From Pontibacter qinzhouensis (GTDB lineage Bacteria; Bacteroidota; Bacteroidia; Cytophagales; Hymenobacteraceae), in assembly GCF_008017455.1 (NCBI RefSeq), contig NZ_VRTY01000002.1, forward strand, positions 1-64,000: 64,000 nt of DNA, written 5' to 3'. Numbering within the stretch: position 1 is the stretch's first letter; each line of letters begins with the position of its first letter. Position numbers and translations under genes: made by a program. Below, one piece after another: positions 53,682 to 63,326 of the stretch. The notes under the pieces are model-generated. The model did no database searches, was not told the origin of the DNA, and was given only the letters and a program-made list of their open reading frames with translations.

Positions 53682-54303
53682 ATAAGGCGATATAGTTAGG
53701 ACATATAAAACAAGCGAAACGGAAATTCAGAAAAGGGAATTTGGTTTTAAAGTTAATTTTATTAACAGCTGTTTGTTGTTAATGTTGGTCTTTTAAAAGC
53801 TGAACATTCCTAATTGTAAGAGTGAAAATGTTTGATAAAGATATAAATCATTTAAAGATTTAGTTAAAATAAAATCAAATATTAATTAAATAATATACAA
53901 GGTTGTTAATTATTAAACTCAAACCAAAATTTATAAATGTCGCTTTTTTATTGTTTTCTATCCCCTTTTTTTAAGAAAAACCTCCTAATACAAATAACCA
54001 GCACCTGCCTTAAAGGATTATGAGTATTAGATAGTAGGTTTAATAGTGAACAAAATGATAAAATAGTATTATGCTGAAGTAGCCATAAAACTATAGATTT
54101 GCTAACAGTTATTAGGTTCAAGATCTGCTCCTAGGAAGAAGTCTATTAGTCTTAATAAGGCTACAGGGTGAAATCATAAGAAAGATGGGATAAGCACGAA
54201 TTATTCAAATGAAAATCGCCTTCCAAATGAATTTTATGCCAGCACCATTCAAGGGTGATTACCATGCGCTGTGTTACAGTTTAACTGCTTTAACTTAAAC
54301 AAG
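53682..54303. other. Divergent AT-rich control region, araC-type gene and GH26 operon
   Basis: This 622-bp, very AT-rich region probably holds promoters for both directions. Only element copy 17 (54199-54257) could be identified; no clear -7 box with spacing was found. Confidence 0.5.
54199..54257 (+). repeat. 58-bp dispersed element, copy 17
   Basis: It begins AATTATTCAAATGAAAA, has CGCCTTCCAAAT and ends CAAGGGTG only 46 bp before the GH26 start, so it lies in the promoter or leader of the operon. Confidence 0.85.
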
Positions 54304-55446
54304 ATGCAAAGAAAAAGGCCTTCCGTAACTTACCTTATATGTTGCCTGTTGGTGCTCCTGCTGGTAGTGTCGGGCAAGGCGCAAGTACGACCTGTAAACC
54401 CGAAGGCAACACCCGAAACAAAGAATTTATATGCCAACCTGAAGCGGCTTTCGCAGAAGGGCGTCATGTTTGGCCATCAGGACGACTTAGCGTACGGAGT
54501 AGGCTGGGCTTATGAACCCGGCAGCTCCGATGTAAAGGCAGTGACGGGTGAATATCCTGCTGTATTTGGCTGGGATCTGGGAGAACTGGAGATGGGAAAG
54601 CAGGCAAACCTCGACGAGGTGCCTTTCGACAAAATGAAGGCCATGGCGCAGCAAGCGTACACTATGGGCGGACTGAACACCTTTAGCTGGCATTTGCATA
54701 ACCCGGTGGAGCCTGCCAAAACCAGTTGGGATAAGGTAGATTCCACCATCAAACAACTGTTCTCCGATAAAAAGGCGATGAAGCGCTACAAGTCCTGGCT
54801 AGGAACCTTGGCAACTTTTATGAAGAGTCTGAAAGGCCCGGATGGTGAACTGATTCCGGTGGTGTTCCGGCCTTTTCATGAGCACACTGGCAGTTGGTTC
54901 TGGTGGGGACGCGACCACTGCACCCCTGAAGAATACATAAAACTGTGGCGCTTTACCATTGACTATCTGCGCAAAGAAGAAAAAGTAAACAACCTCCTGA
55001 TCGCCTACTCCACCGACAGGTTCAACTCCAAAGAAGACTACCTGGAGCGATACCCCGGCGATGATTACGTGGATATGGTAGGGTTTGACATTTACCACCG
55101 CCCGCAGCCCGGTGTTGCCGATTCTTTTGTGCCAGATACTCGCCGGATGGTGGAAACACTGCGCGAGATAGGGCAGGAGAAAAACAAAGTGTGGGCCCTG
55201 ACCGAAACCGGCCTGGAAATGATTCCGGATGAAAACTGGTGGACAGAGACCCTGTTACCGATTGTTAAGGACTCCGGTTTATCGTATGTGCTGCTTTGGC
55301 GCAACGGGCGCCCTGATCATTATTACGCACCTTATCCGGGGCAGAAGAGTGCGAGTAATTTTATAGAACTGTACCGGCAACCAAACATCCTTTTCTTAAA
55401 CGATGTGGCAGAGGAGCAGCTGTATAAACCCCTGAAATCGAATTAA
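54304..55446 (+). CDS. GH26 beta-mannanase, third paralogue, first gene of the import operon
   Basis: The start is set at the ATG at 54304, which opens a good signal peptide; the frame extends to a GTG at 54271 without protein-like features. The product is 380 residues, with cleavage after SGKAQ near residue 27. Motifs are VMFGHQDDLAYG (54-65), FSWHLHNP (127-134), FRPFHEHTGSWFWWG with acid/base Glu193, and LTETGLE with nucleophile Glu301. It lies 77 bp upstream of the symporter gene, so it probably generates the mannobiose taken up by it. Confidence 0.93.
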   Translation: MQRKRPSVTYLICCLLVLLLVVSGKAQVRPVNPKATPETKNLYANLKRLSQKGVMFGHQDDLAYGVGWAYEPGSSDVKAVTGEYPAVFGWDLGELEMGKQANLDEVPFDKMKAMAQQAYTMGGLNTFSWHLHNPVEPAKTSWDKVDSTIKQLFSDKKAMKRYKSWLGTLATFMKSLKGPDGELIPVVFRPFHEHTGSWFWWGRDHCTPEEYIKLWRFTIDYLRKEEKVNNLLIAYSTDRFNSKEDYLERYPGDDYVDMVGFDIYHRPQPGVADSFVPDTRRMVETLREIGQEKNKVWALTETGLEMIPDENWWTETLLPIVKDSGLSYVLLWRNGRPDHYYAPYPGQKSASNFIELYRQPNILFLNDVAEEQLYKPLKSN

Positions 55447-55523
55447 ATTAGCAGGAGAGGAGTGTGCAATAGAGCGCTGCTGCTGCAAGTGGCTCCTTCA
55501 AACCTTAAGCAAACAACCCAAAA

Positions 55524-57395
55524 ATGAAGCTAACCATACTAGATGCCAGTATTATACTTCTTTACCTGATTGGAATAACTACCATCGGACTGGTACTCCA
55601 AAAGCGGGCGAAAGCAAGTAAAAGCGCTTACCTGCTCGGTGGGAATACTTTGCCCTGGTATGCGCTCGGCCTGTCGAATGCATCGGGTATGTTCGATATT
55701 TCAGGCACGATGTGGATGGTGATGCTGGCCTTTGTGTATGGCTTAAAGAGCATCTGGATTCCCTGGCTCTGGCCTTCCTTTAACCAGATTTTCCTAATGA
55801 TGTTCCTGGCCGGCTGGCTACGCAGGTCTAATGTAACCACGGGTGCCGAATGGATGCTGACCCGCTTCGGCAGGGGTAAAGATTCCCAGATGTCGCATTC
55901 CATTGTGGTGGTGTTTGCGCTCCTGAGTTGCCTGGGCTTTCTGGCCTATGGGTTTATCGGGCTGGGTAAGTTTGTGGAGATTTTTATTCCCTGGTCGGTC
56001 GTTTCGCCTTATGTTCCTTTCTATGTTGCCCCTGAGTTTGTGCCGCATCTGTACGGGCTGGCCTTTACTTCCTTTGCCGTTTTCTATTCCATTATCGGTG
56101 GCATGGCCAGTATTGTGTGGGCAGATGTGCTGCAGTATGTAATCATGACGGTGGCAAGCATTACCATTGCCATTATTGCCATGGCGAACCTCAATGTAGC
56201 TTCTCTTAACGTGCCGGAAGAGTGGATTACGCCTTTCTTCGGAGCCAGCCTGAACATGGATTGGACCGGGATCATAGATGAGGTAAATGATAAAATACAG
56301 TCAGACGGTTTTTCGCTATTCGGTATTTTCTTTTCCCTGATGCTCTTTAAAGGCATCCTTGCCAGCCTGGCAGGTCCCGCACCTAATTACGACATGCAGA
56401 AGATCCTGTCGTCGCAGTCGCCAACGGATGCCGCTAAAATGAGTGGTTTCGTGTCGCTGGTACTGCTCCCGACCCGTTACCTGATGATCATTGGATTTAC
56501 CGTTCTGGCGATTTTGAACTACCACCAGCTTAACCTGGAGTCGGCAACCGGAATCGATTTTGAGAAGATTCTGCCAGCCGCCATTTCAAACTTTGCACCC
56601 TCTGGCGTGATGGGCTTGTTGCTGGCTGGCCTGTTGGCGGCTTTTATCGGTACGTTTGCCGGTACGCTAAATGCAGCCCAGGCCTACATCGTAAATGACC
56701 TTTACCTGCGGTATGTAAACCCAAGAGCATCTAACCAAAAGATAAGCACCGTTAACTACCTCACGGGTGTGGTGGTGGTGCTGGCCAGCGTGGTGCTGGG
56801 TTTTTTTGCCAAAGATGTAAACAGCCTGCTGCAGTGGATTGTGGCCGGTTTGTATGGCGGCTATGTGGCAGCCAATGTGCTCAAGTGGTACTGGTGGCGC
56901 TTCAATGCCAGAGGCTTCTTCTGGGGCATGCTGGCGGGTATTGTGTCTGCACTGGTATTCCCCTCTTTCTTCGATGGTTTAGACCTTTACTACTTCCCTT
57001 TGCTGTTCGCCATATCTTTGGCCGGAAGTATTATTGGCACTTTTGCCGGTCCTCCCACTGATGAAGCAACGCTTAAGAGCTTCTACAAAAATGTACGCCC
57101 CTGGGGTTTCTGGAAACCAATAGATGCTCTCGTGAAAGCAGAAGATCCTTCCTTTGTAGAAAACCAAAACTTCTGGCTCGATGCTTTTAATGTGGTTATT
57201 GGCATTGTGTGGCAACTAAGCCTGGTGCTGCTCCCTATTTACCTCGTGCTGGGCATGCACATGGAACTCTCAGTAACAGGCGTGGTACTGTTAATTTGTT
57301 GCTTTATCCTGAAAAAGACCTGGTGGGACAAACTTGAAGCTGAAGGCACTGGTGTAGCTGCCGCGCTTAAGAAAAGGCTGGTATCCCAAAAATGA
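55524..57395 (+). CDS. Sodium-solute symporter (SSS family), probable manno-oligosaccharide importer
   Basis: This inner-membrane transporter of 623 residues has about fourteen membrane helices. The SSS pattern is visible: ASIILLYLIGITTIGLVL at the start, SKSAYLLGGNTLPWYALGLSNASG (about 33-56), helix 5-6 SCLGFLAYGFIGLGKFVEIF, and GLLLAGLLAAFIGTFAGTLNAAQAYIVNDLY (about 372-400). Substrate is inferred from position: it sits directly before the cytoplasmic GH130 phosphorylase and the epimerase that act on mannobiose. Na+ or H+ coupling is expected from the family. Confidence 0.9.
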   Translation: MKLTILDASIILLYLIGITTIGLVLQKRAKASKSAYLLGGNTLPWYALGLSNASGMFDISGTMWMVMLAFVYGLKSIWIPWLWPSFNQIFLMMFLAGWLRRSNVTTGAEWMLTRFGRGKDSQMSHSIVVVFALLSCLGFLAYGFIGLGKFVEIFIPWSVVSPYVPFYVAPEFVPHLYGLAFTSFAVFYSIIGGMASIVWADVLQYVIMTVASITIAIIAMANLNVASLNVPEEWITPFFGASLNMDWTGIIDEVNDKIQSDGFSLFGIFFSLMLFKGILASLAGPAPNYDMQKILSSQSPTDAAKMSGFVSLVLLPTRYLMIIGFTVLAILNYHQLNLESATGIDFEKILPAAISNFAPSGVMGLLLAGLLAAFIGTFAGTLNAAQAYIVNDLYLRYVNPRASNQKISTVNYLTGVVVVLASVVLGFFAKDVNSLLQWIVAGLYGGYVAANVLKWYWWRFNARGFFWGMLAGIVSALVFPSFFDGLDLYYFPLLFAISLAGSIIGTFAGPPTDEATLKSFYKNVRPWGFWKPIDALVKAEDPSFVENQNFWLDAFNVVIGIVWQLSLVLLPIYLVLGMHMELSVTGVVLLICCFILKKTWWDKLEAEGTGVAAALKKRLVSQK

Positions 57396-57452
57396 TTTAC
57401 TGCTGCTGCTAACAGACCCGGCAGTTCCTATACATACTAACAACCACTTGAA

Positions 57453-58670
57453 ATGGAAAACTTATTTCAAAAAAGACTGGAAGGTTTAGAGAAGTCATAT
57501 ATTGATTTGATAACCCGCAAAAACGAGAAACTGCCTTTAGGAAACGGAGTTATCAAAAGGTATAAATACCCGGTGCTTACAGCCCAGCATGCCCCGCTGC
57601 TCTGGCGCTACGACCTGAACCCGGCTACCAACCCTTACCTGATGGAGCGCTTCGGGATTAATGCCACTTTTAACGCAGGGGCCATTAAGCTACATGGGAA
57701 ATACCTGATGGTGGTGCGGGTTGAGGGGCTGGACCGCAAGTCGTTTTTTGCAGTGGCTGAAAGTGAGAACGGAGTAGATAACTTCAGGTTCTGGGAACGA
57801 CCGATTACCATGCCCGAAACAGAGGAGCCTGACGTGAATGTATATGACATGCGGCTGACGCAGCACGAAGACGGCTGGATCTACGGCCTCTTCTGCACCG
57901 AGCGCAAAGACCCGAACGCCGGACCTGGCGATGAGTCTGCTGCCATGGCACAATGCGGCATAGCACGGACCCACGACCTGGTAACATGGGAGCGCCTTCC
58001 AGACTTGAAAACACCCTCACCGCAGCAGCGGAACGTGGTGCTGCATCCGGAGTTCGTAGATGGCAAATACGCGTTGTACACCCGTCCGCAGGACAGCTTT
58101 ATAGAAGCTGGCACGCGTGGCGGAATTGGCTATGGCCTCGTGAATTGTATGGAAAACGCGGTGGTCAATGAAGAGCAGATTCTCGACGAAAAACACTACC
58201 ACACCGTGTACGAAGTAAAGAATGGCCAGGGACCTGCTCCCTTGAAAACGACAAAAGGCTGGCTGCACCTAGCACATGGCGTACGTAACACCGCTGCCGG
58301 ACTGCGATACGTGCTCTACATGTTCATGACAGATCTGGCTGATATCACCAAAGTAACCTGCAAACCAGCCGGATATTTTATTGCACCGGAAGGGGAGGAG
58401 CGCATTGGAGATGTATCGAATGTAGTGTTTGCAAACGGTTGGATAATGGATGATGACGGAACCGTTTTTATCTATTACGGCTCCTCCGACACCCGCATGC
58501 ATGTAGCCACTTCTACTATAGATTTGTTACTGGATTATGTCACCAACACACCAGCCGATGGTTTCCGATCTGCGGCTTCAGTAGAAACAATTAATCAGAT
58601 TATAGACCGTAACCTGGCTGTGCTGCAACAAAAGCAGGAGCTGGTTGCAAACGAAAATGCTAATTCCTGA
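57453..58670 (+). CDS. GH130 4-O-beta-D-mannosyl-D-glucose phosphorylase
   Basis: This cytoplasmic enzyme splits beta-1,4-mannosylglucose with phosphate to mannose-1-phosphate and glucose. The 405 residues include the family pattern NPVLT-like [44 protein letters not shown] (about 68-92), general acid Asp132 in [31 protein letters not shown]-like [11 protein letters not shown], and [13 protein letters not shown] near the end. These match the mannosylglucose phosphorylase subgroup (GH130_1) better than mannobiose-type GH130_2. The stop overlaps the epimerase start (TGATG), indicating translational coupling of two consecutive pathway steps. Confidence 0.92.
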   Translation: MENLFQKRLEGLEKSYIDLITRKNEKLPLGNGVIKRYKYPVLTAQHAPLLWRYDLNPATNPYLMERFGINATFNAGAIKLHGKYLMVVRVEGLDRKSFFAVAESENGVDNFRFWERPITMPETEEPDVNVYDMRLTQHEDGWIYGLFCTERKDPNAGPGDESAAMAQCGIARTHDLVTWERLPDLKTPSPQQRNVVLHPEFVDGKYALYTRPQDSFIEAGTRGGIGYGLVNCMENAVVNEEQILDEKHYHTVYEVKNGQGPAPLKTTKGWLHLAHGVRNTAAGLRYVLYMFMTDLADITKVTCKPAGYFIAPEGEERIGDVSNVVFANGWIMDDDGTVFIYYGSSDTRMHVATSTIDLLLDYVTNTPADGFRSAASVETINQIIDRNLAVLQQKQELVANENANS

Positions 58671-59890
58671 TGGAAACAGCAGTAGCAAAGGCCAGACTAG
58701 AGGTCTATCAGGCGGAGGTGGAAAAGGAGCTGTACAGCATCCTGGATTTCTGGATGCGCCACGCATCTGATACCCGAAACGGAGGATTTGTAGGCAAGAT
58801 GGACAACCAGGGCCAGGTTGACTACGACGCACCCAAAGGAAGCGTGCTCAATGCCCGCATTCTATGGACTTTTGCGGCTGCTTACCGGCACACCGGCGAA
58901 ACTAACTACTTAGCAATGGCTGATCGGGCGTTTGATTATGTGCTGCAGCATTTTCTGGATAAAAACTTTGGCGGTGTTTACTGGTCGGTGACGGCAACGG
59001 GCGAGCCTTTAAATACCCGGAAGCAGATCTATGCACTGGCTTTTATGATCTATGGCCTGAGCGAGTATTACCTGGCCACCCAAAAAGCGGAGGCGCTGCA
59101 GGTATGCCAGGAGTTATTCCGGTGGGTAGAGCAGTATAGTTTCGATCCGGAGCAGGGAGGATATTTAGAGGCTTTCAGCAGGGAAGGTGCGCTTCTGGAT
59201 GATCTCCGCCTGAGCGAGAAAGACCGGAACGATCCCAAAACCATGAACACCCACCTCCACATTTTGGAGGCATACGCCAACCTCTACCGTATATGGCCCG
59301 ATGCGCAGCTAGCAACGCAGCTGGAGCATCTGATAAAGGTATTCCTGGAGCATATAATTGATCCTGATACCGCCCATCTGAAGCTATTCTTTTCGAAAGA
59401 CTGGATACCTGCCGCAGACCTTGTTTCCTATGGCCACGACATTGAGGCTTCCTGGTTATTGGTAGAAGCGGCAGTGGTGCTGGGAAAGGAGGAATTGATT
59501 GAGAGATCAAAAGAAGTGGCTGTAGCTATGGCAAACGCTACAACAGAAGGGCTCCAGGCAGATGGCAGCCTTTATCATGAACTGGACAAAGCCACCAACC
59601 ACTACGACACCCACCGCGAATGGTGGGTAAGTGCCGAGGCGATGGTAGGTTTCCTGAATGCTTACCAGCTGACGAATAATGGTAGCTTTCTGGAGCATTC
59701 TCAAAATGCCTGGGAATTCGCCAGAAAACACCTTATCGACAAAGAGCAGGGAGAGTGGTTATGGGGCGTTTTTGATGATTACAGCCCAATGCAGGAAGAA
59801 GACAAAATCGGTTTTTGGAAATGCCCCTACCACAATGCCCGCGTCTGCCTCGAAGTGATGTATCGTTGCGACAGTCTGCTGCTTGTTTAA
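58670..59890 (+). CDS. Cellobiose/mannobiose 2-epimerase (AGE family)
   Basis: The enzyme converts mannobiose to mannosylglucose by C2 epimerisation at the reducing end, feeding the GH130 phosphorylase encoded just before it. The 406-residue (alpha/alpha)6 barrel has GSVLNARILWTFAAAYR (57-73), RKQIYALAFMIYGLSEYY (117-134), NTHLHILEAYANLYR with His195 and His197, SYGHDIEASWLL with His256, and KCPYHNARVCLE with His388; the latter two His residues are the expected catalytic pair. The start overlaps the GH130 stop by one base. No signal peptide is present, as expected for a cytoplasmic step. Confidence 0.93.
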   Translation: METAVAKARLEVYQAEVEKELYSILDFWMRHASDTRNGGFVGKMDNQGQVDYDAPKGSVLNARILWTFAAAYRHTGETNYLAMADRAFDYVLQHFLDKNFGGVYWSVTATGEPLNTRKQIYALAFMIYGLSEYYLATQKAEALQVCQELFRWVEQYSFDPEQGGYLEAFSREGALLDDLRLSEKDRNDPKTMNTHLHILEAYANLYRIWPDAQLATQLEHLIKVFLEHIIDPDTAHLKLFFSKDWIPAADLVSYGHDIEASWLLVEAAVVLGKEELIERSKEVAVAMANATTEGLQADGSLYHELDKATNHYDTHREWWVSAEAMVGFLNAYQLTNNGSFLEHSQNAWEFARKHLIDKEQGEWLWGVFDDYSPMQEEDKIGFWKCPYHNARVCLEVMYRCDSLLLV

Positions 59891-60217
59891 GTTGATAATT
59901 TGGAGATTTGAAGATTTGGAAACTGGAAATATGAAGATGAAACAATAAAAGTGATGAATTTATCCATGTCATTAAAATCACATCCTGTAAATCCTTGAGA
60001 TAGAGGTCTTATATAAAGATTCAGACAGAAACAATTACCTCTTTAAAAACACCAGAATAAGCCTTTATTCAGCTATTAACATCTCAGCCATACAATAGAA
60101 ACTTTTGATACCCCATCTATAACTGAGCCTTGCCTACATTTATGTACTCATGTTAGTTCGTTCGGCACCTGGCGCAGCAGCTAACAGTTTACCTTACGCA
60201 CTGTAATTACAAACAGC
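59891..60217. other. Intergenic region before the alpha-galactosidase gene
   Basis: It holds a short 8-bp tandem repeat (59898-59921) and a near -7 box TACATTTA at 60135-60142. No element copy or gene is seen. Confidence 0.4.
59898..59921 (+). repeat. Three imperfect 8-bp tandem repeats (ATTTGRAR)
   Basis: ATTTGGAG, ATTTGAAG and ATTTGGAA follow each other directly past the epimerase stop. The tract could vary in copy number by slippage. Confidence 0.6.
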
Positions 60218-61453
60218 ATGAACATAAAAATAATACTCTCCTTACTGAACTTGTTCGTTTTTTCAATTACGGCATACAGCCAGGGCAACAACTATGAGCA
60301 GAACTACAGCAAGTTTAAAGGCCTTGCCCTGACACCACCGATGGGCTGGAACAGCTGGAACAAATTTGCCTGCAACGTAAATGAGCAGCTGATACGGGAA
60401 ACAGCCGATGCCATGATTTCTTCCGGCATGAAAGCTGCCGGATACACCTACATCAACATCGACGATTGCTGGCACGGGCAACGCGACAGCCTGGGCTTTA
60501 TCCATCCTGACCCGGAGCGTTTCCCGTCTGGCATGAAGGCGCTGGCCGAATACGTACATGCTAAAGGCCTGAAGTTCGGGATCTATTCGGATGCTGGTTC
60601 TCAGACCTGCGGTGGCAGACCCGGCAGCCGGGGCTATGAGTTTCAGGATGCGCAAACCTATGCCAGTTGGGGCGTGGATTATTTGAAGTACGATTGGTGC
60701 AACACCGAAGGACTGAAAGCAGAAGGCGCCTACATGACCATGGCAGCTGCCCTGCAACGAGCCGGAAGACCCATTGTGCTAAGCATCTGCGAGTGGGGCA
60801 CCGATAAACCCTGGGAGTGGGGACCAGAAGTAGGCCAGCTCTGGCGCACCACCGGCGATATCTACAACTGTTTTGACTGTATCGAAGACCACGGCACCTG
60901 GCAATCTTTTGGCGTGATGCAGATACTCGATAAGCAGGAGGGACTGCGCCAGTATGCCGGACCCGGCCAGTGGAACGACCCCGATATGATGGAAGTAGGC
61001 AATGGCATGGCCGTAAACGAAGACCGTGCCCACTTTACCATGTGGAGTATGCTGGCCGCCCCGCTCATTGCCGGAAACGACCTGCGCAACATGAGCAAAG
61101 AAACCACCGCCATCCTGACCAACAAAGAAGTAATTGCCGTGAACCAGGACAAGCTCGGCATCCAGGGCTTTAAGCTCAGCAGCAAAGACGGCCTGGAAAC
61201 CTGGCTGAAACCTTTGGATGACGGCAATTGGGCAGTAGTGTTTCTGAACCGAGGCGATGGACCACGTAAAGTGGAGTTCGACTGGAAAAAGAATCCGATC
61301 ACCGACGAGCTTTCTAAAGCAGAGCTTAATGCTTCCCAAACTACCTACAAAATCCGCAACGTCTGGACAAAGAAAGCAGCAGGTACTACAGCCAGATCCT
61401 TTAAAGCAGAAATACCAAAGTATGATGTCGTGATGCTGGTGCTGTCGAAGTAG
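60218..61453 (+). CDS. GH27 alpha-galactosidase
   Basis: This removes alpha-1,6-linked galactose side groups from galactomannan fragments. The 411-residue product has a signal peptide (about 1-22, ends TAYSQG), so it works in the periplasm or outside. GH27 motifs are TPPMGWNSWNKFACNV (39-54), INIDDCWHG, FGIYSDAGSQTCGG, DYLKYDWCN with nucleophile Asp159, and LWRTTGDI with acid/base Asp214; GPGQWNDPDMMEVGNG (about 248-263) follows. A C-terminal beta domain (about 310-411) completes the typical layout. Confidence 0.95.
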   Translation: MNIKIILSLLNLFVFSITAYSQGNNYEQNYSKFKGLALTPPMGWNSWNKFACNVNEQLIRETADAMISSGMKAAGYTYINIDDCWHGQRDSLGFIHPDPERFPSGMKALAEYVHAKGLKFGIYSDAGSQTCGGRPGSRGYEFQDAQTYASWGVDYLKYDWCNTEGLKAEGAYMTMAAALQRAGRPIVLSICEWGTDKPWEWGPEVGQLWRTTGDIYNCFDCIEDHGTWQSFGVMQILDKQEGLRQYAGPGQWNDPDMMEVGNGMAVNEDRAHFTMWSMLAAPLIAGNDLRNMSKETTAILTNKEVIAVNQDKLGIQGFKLSSKDGLETWLKPLDDGNWAVVFLNRGDGPRKVEFDWKKNPITDELSKAELNASQTTYKIRNVWTKKAAGTTARSFKAEIPKYDVVMLVLSK

Positions 61454-61640
61454 TGGCAGTCTTAGGAGCTTCGCCAAATTAAAAATTAGAAATTCAAAAT
61501 TGGAAATGTTGAAAAATGTGTTTTAATAGCCTTAGAAATACATTTTCATCTGTTCCTTATTTGTGAATGGCTGAATTTATTCTGCCAACAATACTTAGAG
61601 TATCAAAATCTCACATAAAAAAGCAGCGGCAGCATCAGCA

Positions 61641-61680
61641 GACATAAAAGACCTGGAAGGCTGTTTTCATTAGAATAATT
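61641..61680 (-). repeat. 58-bp dispersed element, copy 18 (truncated)
   Basis: Only the conserved half is recognisable: on the minus strand it begins AATTATTCTAATGAAAA and has CAGCCTTCCAGG. The CAAGGGTA end is missing. It lies 53 bp before the acetylesterase start. Confidence 0.7.
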
Positions 61681-61733
61681 TATATTTTTTGAAAAAGCAC
61701 CACGCGCTTCATCTCTGCCAAAATCCTTGAAAA

Positions 61734-63137
61734 ATGAGAAAACTATTACTAGTTAAACTGCTTTTGGTGGTACTCCAGCTAAGCACCTTACCTGATGTTC
61801 GGGCAAATGTGCAGTTGCCGGCCATTTTCGGCAATCACATGGTCTTACAGCAAAATGCCGAAGTATCGATCTGGGGCTGGGCCAAAGCGCTGGAAGAGGT
61901 TACCGTAACCAGTAGCTGGGATCAACAGGTAGTTAAAACCACCGCAAGCAACCAGGCCAAATGGGAAGTAAAACTGATGACACCTGCTGCCGGCGGCCCT
62001 TACACCATCAAAATAGAGGGCTACAATACCATCCTGCTCGAAGATGTGCTGATCGGTGAAGTTTGGCTCTGTTCCGGACAGTCGAACATGGAGTGGTCGG
62101 CCAGAGCGGGCATAGACAATGCAGAACAGGCAGTGGCAGAGGCAAATTTCCCTTTCATCCGATTTTTCAGAGTAGGATACCGAACAGCTGATGTGCCACA
62201 ACAGGACCTGGATGGCCAATGGGTCGTGTGCACACCGGAAACCATGAAAGACTTTAGTGCAGTGGCTTATTTCTTCGGGAAAGATGTGCACCAGAACCTG
62301 AACCTGCCGGTTGGGCTAATAGATAACAGCTGGGGCGGTACACCGGCAGAAACCTGGGTGAACCCGGACCTGATTGCAAAAAACCAAGCCATGGCAGCCT
62401 CTGCTGCCACGCAAAAAGAAGTAACCTGGTGCCCTGTGGAGCCAGGCAAAACCTATAATGCCATGTTAAAGCCGCTTGTTCCTTACCATATTGCGGGGGT
62501 GCTCTGGTATCAGGGTGAGTCTAATACAAACGATCCGGAGAACTATGCTACCTTATTTCCAACTCTTATTCAAAACTGGCGAAGCGAGTGGGGCTATGAA
62601 TTCCCGTTCTACTATGTGCAGATAGCGCCTTTCAAACACTATGGCACGCAGGCTGGAGCGCGCCTGCGAGATGTGCAACGCCGAGTACTGCAGGTGCCCA
62701 ACACGGGCATGGTGGTGGTCAGCGATATAGGCAACAACGAAAACATCCACCCGACCAACAAACACGACATTGGCAAGCGCCTGGCAAACCTGGCCCTGAA
62801 CCAGACCTATGGCAAAAAAGAACTCCCTTACTCCGGGCCACTTTTCCGTGAGATGAAGACAGACGGCAACAAAGCAGTGCTTTATTTCGACCATGCCGAC
62901 AAGGGTTTGGTGAGCAAAAACAAAAAACTGACCCAGTTCGAAATTGCCGGTAGCGACCAGAAGTTTGTAAAAGCAGATGCCCGCATTGTAGGCAACACCG
63001 TGGTGGTGCAGGCAAAGCGGGTGAAGAACCCGGCAGCCGTGCGATTTGAGTGGCACAGTGCCGTAGAGGCAAGTTTATTCAACAAAGAAGGTCTGCCTGC
63101 CTCCAGTTTTAGAACGGATGATTGGGTCATTAAATAA
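61734..63137 (+). CDS. SGNH-type sialate O-acetylesterase-like acetyl esterase
   Basis: In this context it probably removes acetyl groups from acetylated glucomannan; 'sialate' is only the family name. The 467 residues comprise a signal peptide (ends DVRAN near 25), an N-terminal Ig-like domain with ANVQLPAIFGNHMVLQQ, and an SGNH hydrolase domain: catalytic Ser117 in CSGQSNMEW, oxyanion Gly in SWGGTPAETW (199-208), VLWYQGESNT (256-265), and His339 in ENIHPTNKHDIGKRLA. The length and layout match the SASA family (CE20-like). No lipobox is seen. Confidence 0.88.
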   Translation: MRKLLLVKLLLVVLQLSTLPDVRANVQLPAIFGNHMVLQQNAEVSIWGWAKALEEVTVTSSWDQQVVKTTASNQAKWEVKLMTPAAGGPYTIKIEGYNTILLEDVLIGEVWLCSGQSNMEWSARAGIDNAEQAVAEANFPFIRFFRVGYRTADVPQQDLDGQWVVCTPETMKDFSAVAYFFGKDVHQNLNLPVGLIDNSWGGTPAETWVNPDLIAKNQAMAASAATQKEVTWCPVEPGKTYNAMLKPLVPYHIAGVLWYQGESNTNDPENYATLFPTLIQNWRSEWGYEFPFYYVQIAPFKHYGTQAGARLRDVQRRVLQVPNTGMVVVSDIGNNENIHPTNKHDIGKRLANLALNQTYGKKELPYSGPLFREMKTDGNKAVLYFDHADKGLVSKNKKLTQFEIAGSDQKFVKADARIVGNTVVVQAKRVKNPAAVRFEWHSAVEASLFNKEGLPASSFRTDDWVIK

Positions 63138-63163
63138 GCTTCTCACAATTGAATTTTTTTATA

Positions 63164-63264
63164 GCGCGAGCGTCCTCGCTCGTGATGATTATTTCGAGGC
63201 CTCTGGCCGAGTTAAAGTAAGAAAGCGGCTGGGGAATATAAGACATAAGCGAGGACGCTCGCGC
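63164..63264. repeat. REP-like double palindrome with long inverted arms
   Basis: GCGCGAGCGTCCTCGCT (63164-63180) is found again in perfect inversion as AGCGAGGACGCTCGCGC (63248-63264). Each arm can also fold on itself (CGAGCG, TCCT loop, CGCTCG). Its high GC stands out against the flanking sequence. This is the layout of a REP/BIME unit mobilised by Y1 (TnpA-REP) transposases. Confidence 0.75.
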
Positions 63265-63326
63265 CAATCATTTTAAACACCCGATAGTTCTCTGTAGTCC
63301 TTTTTTAAAAGCTAGAAACACCGTTC

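Noticed and set aside
3771..54257. Repeats of about 58 bp as a CRISPR array
   Set aside because: Copies are kilobases apart, in both orientations, with no regular spacers and no cas genes.
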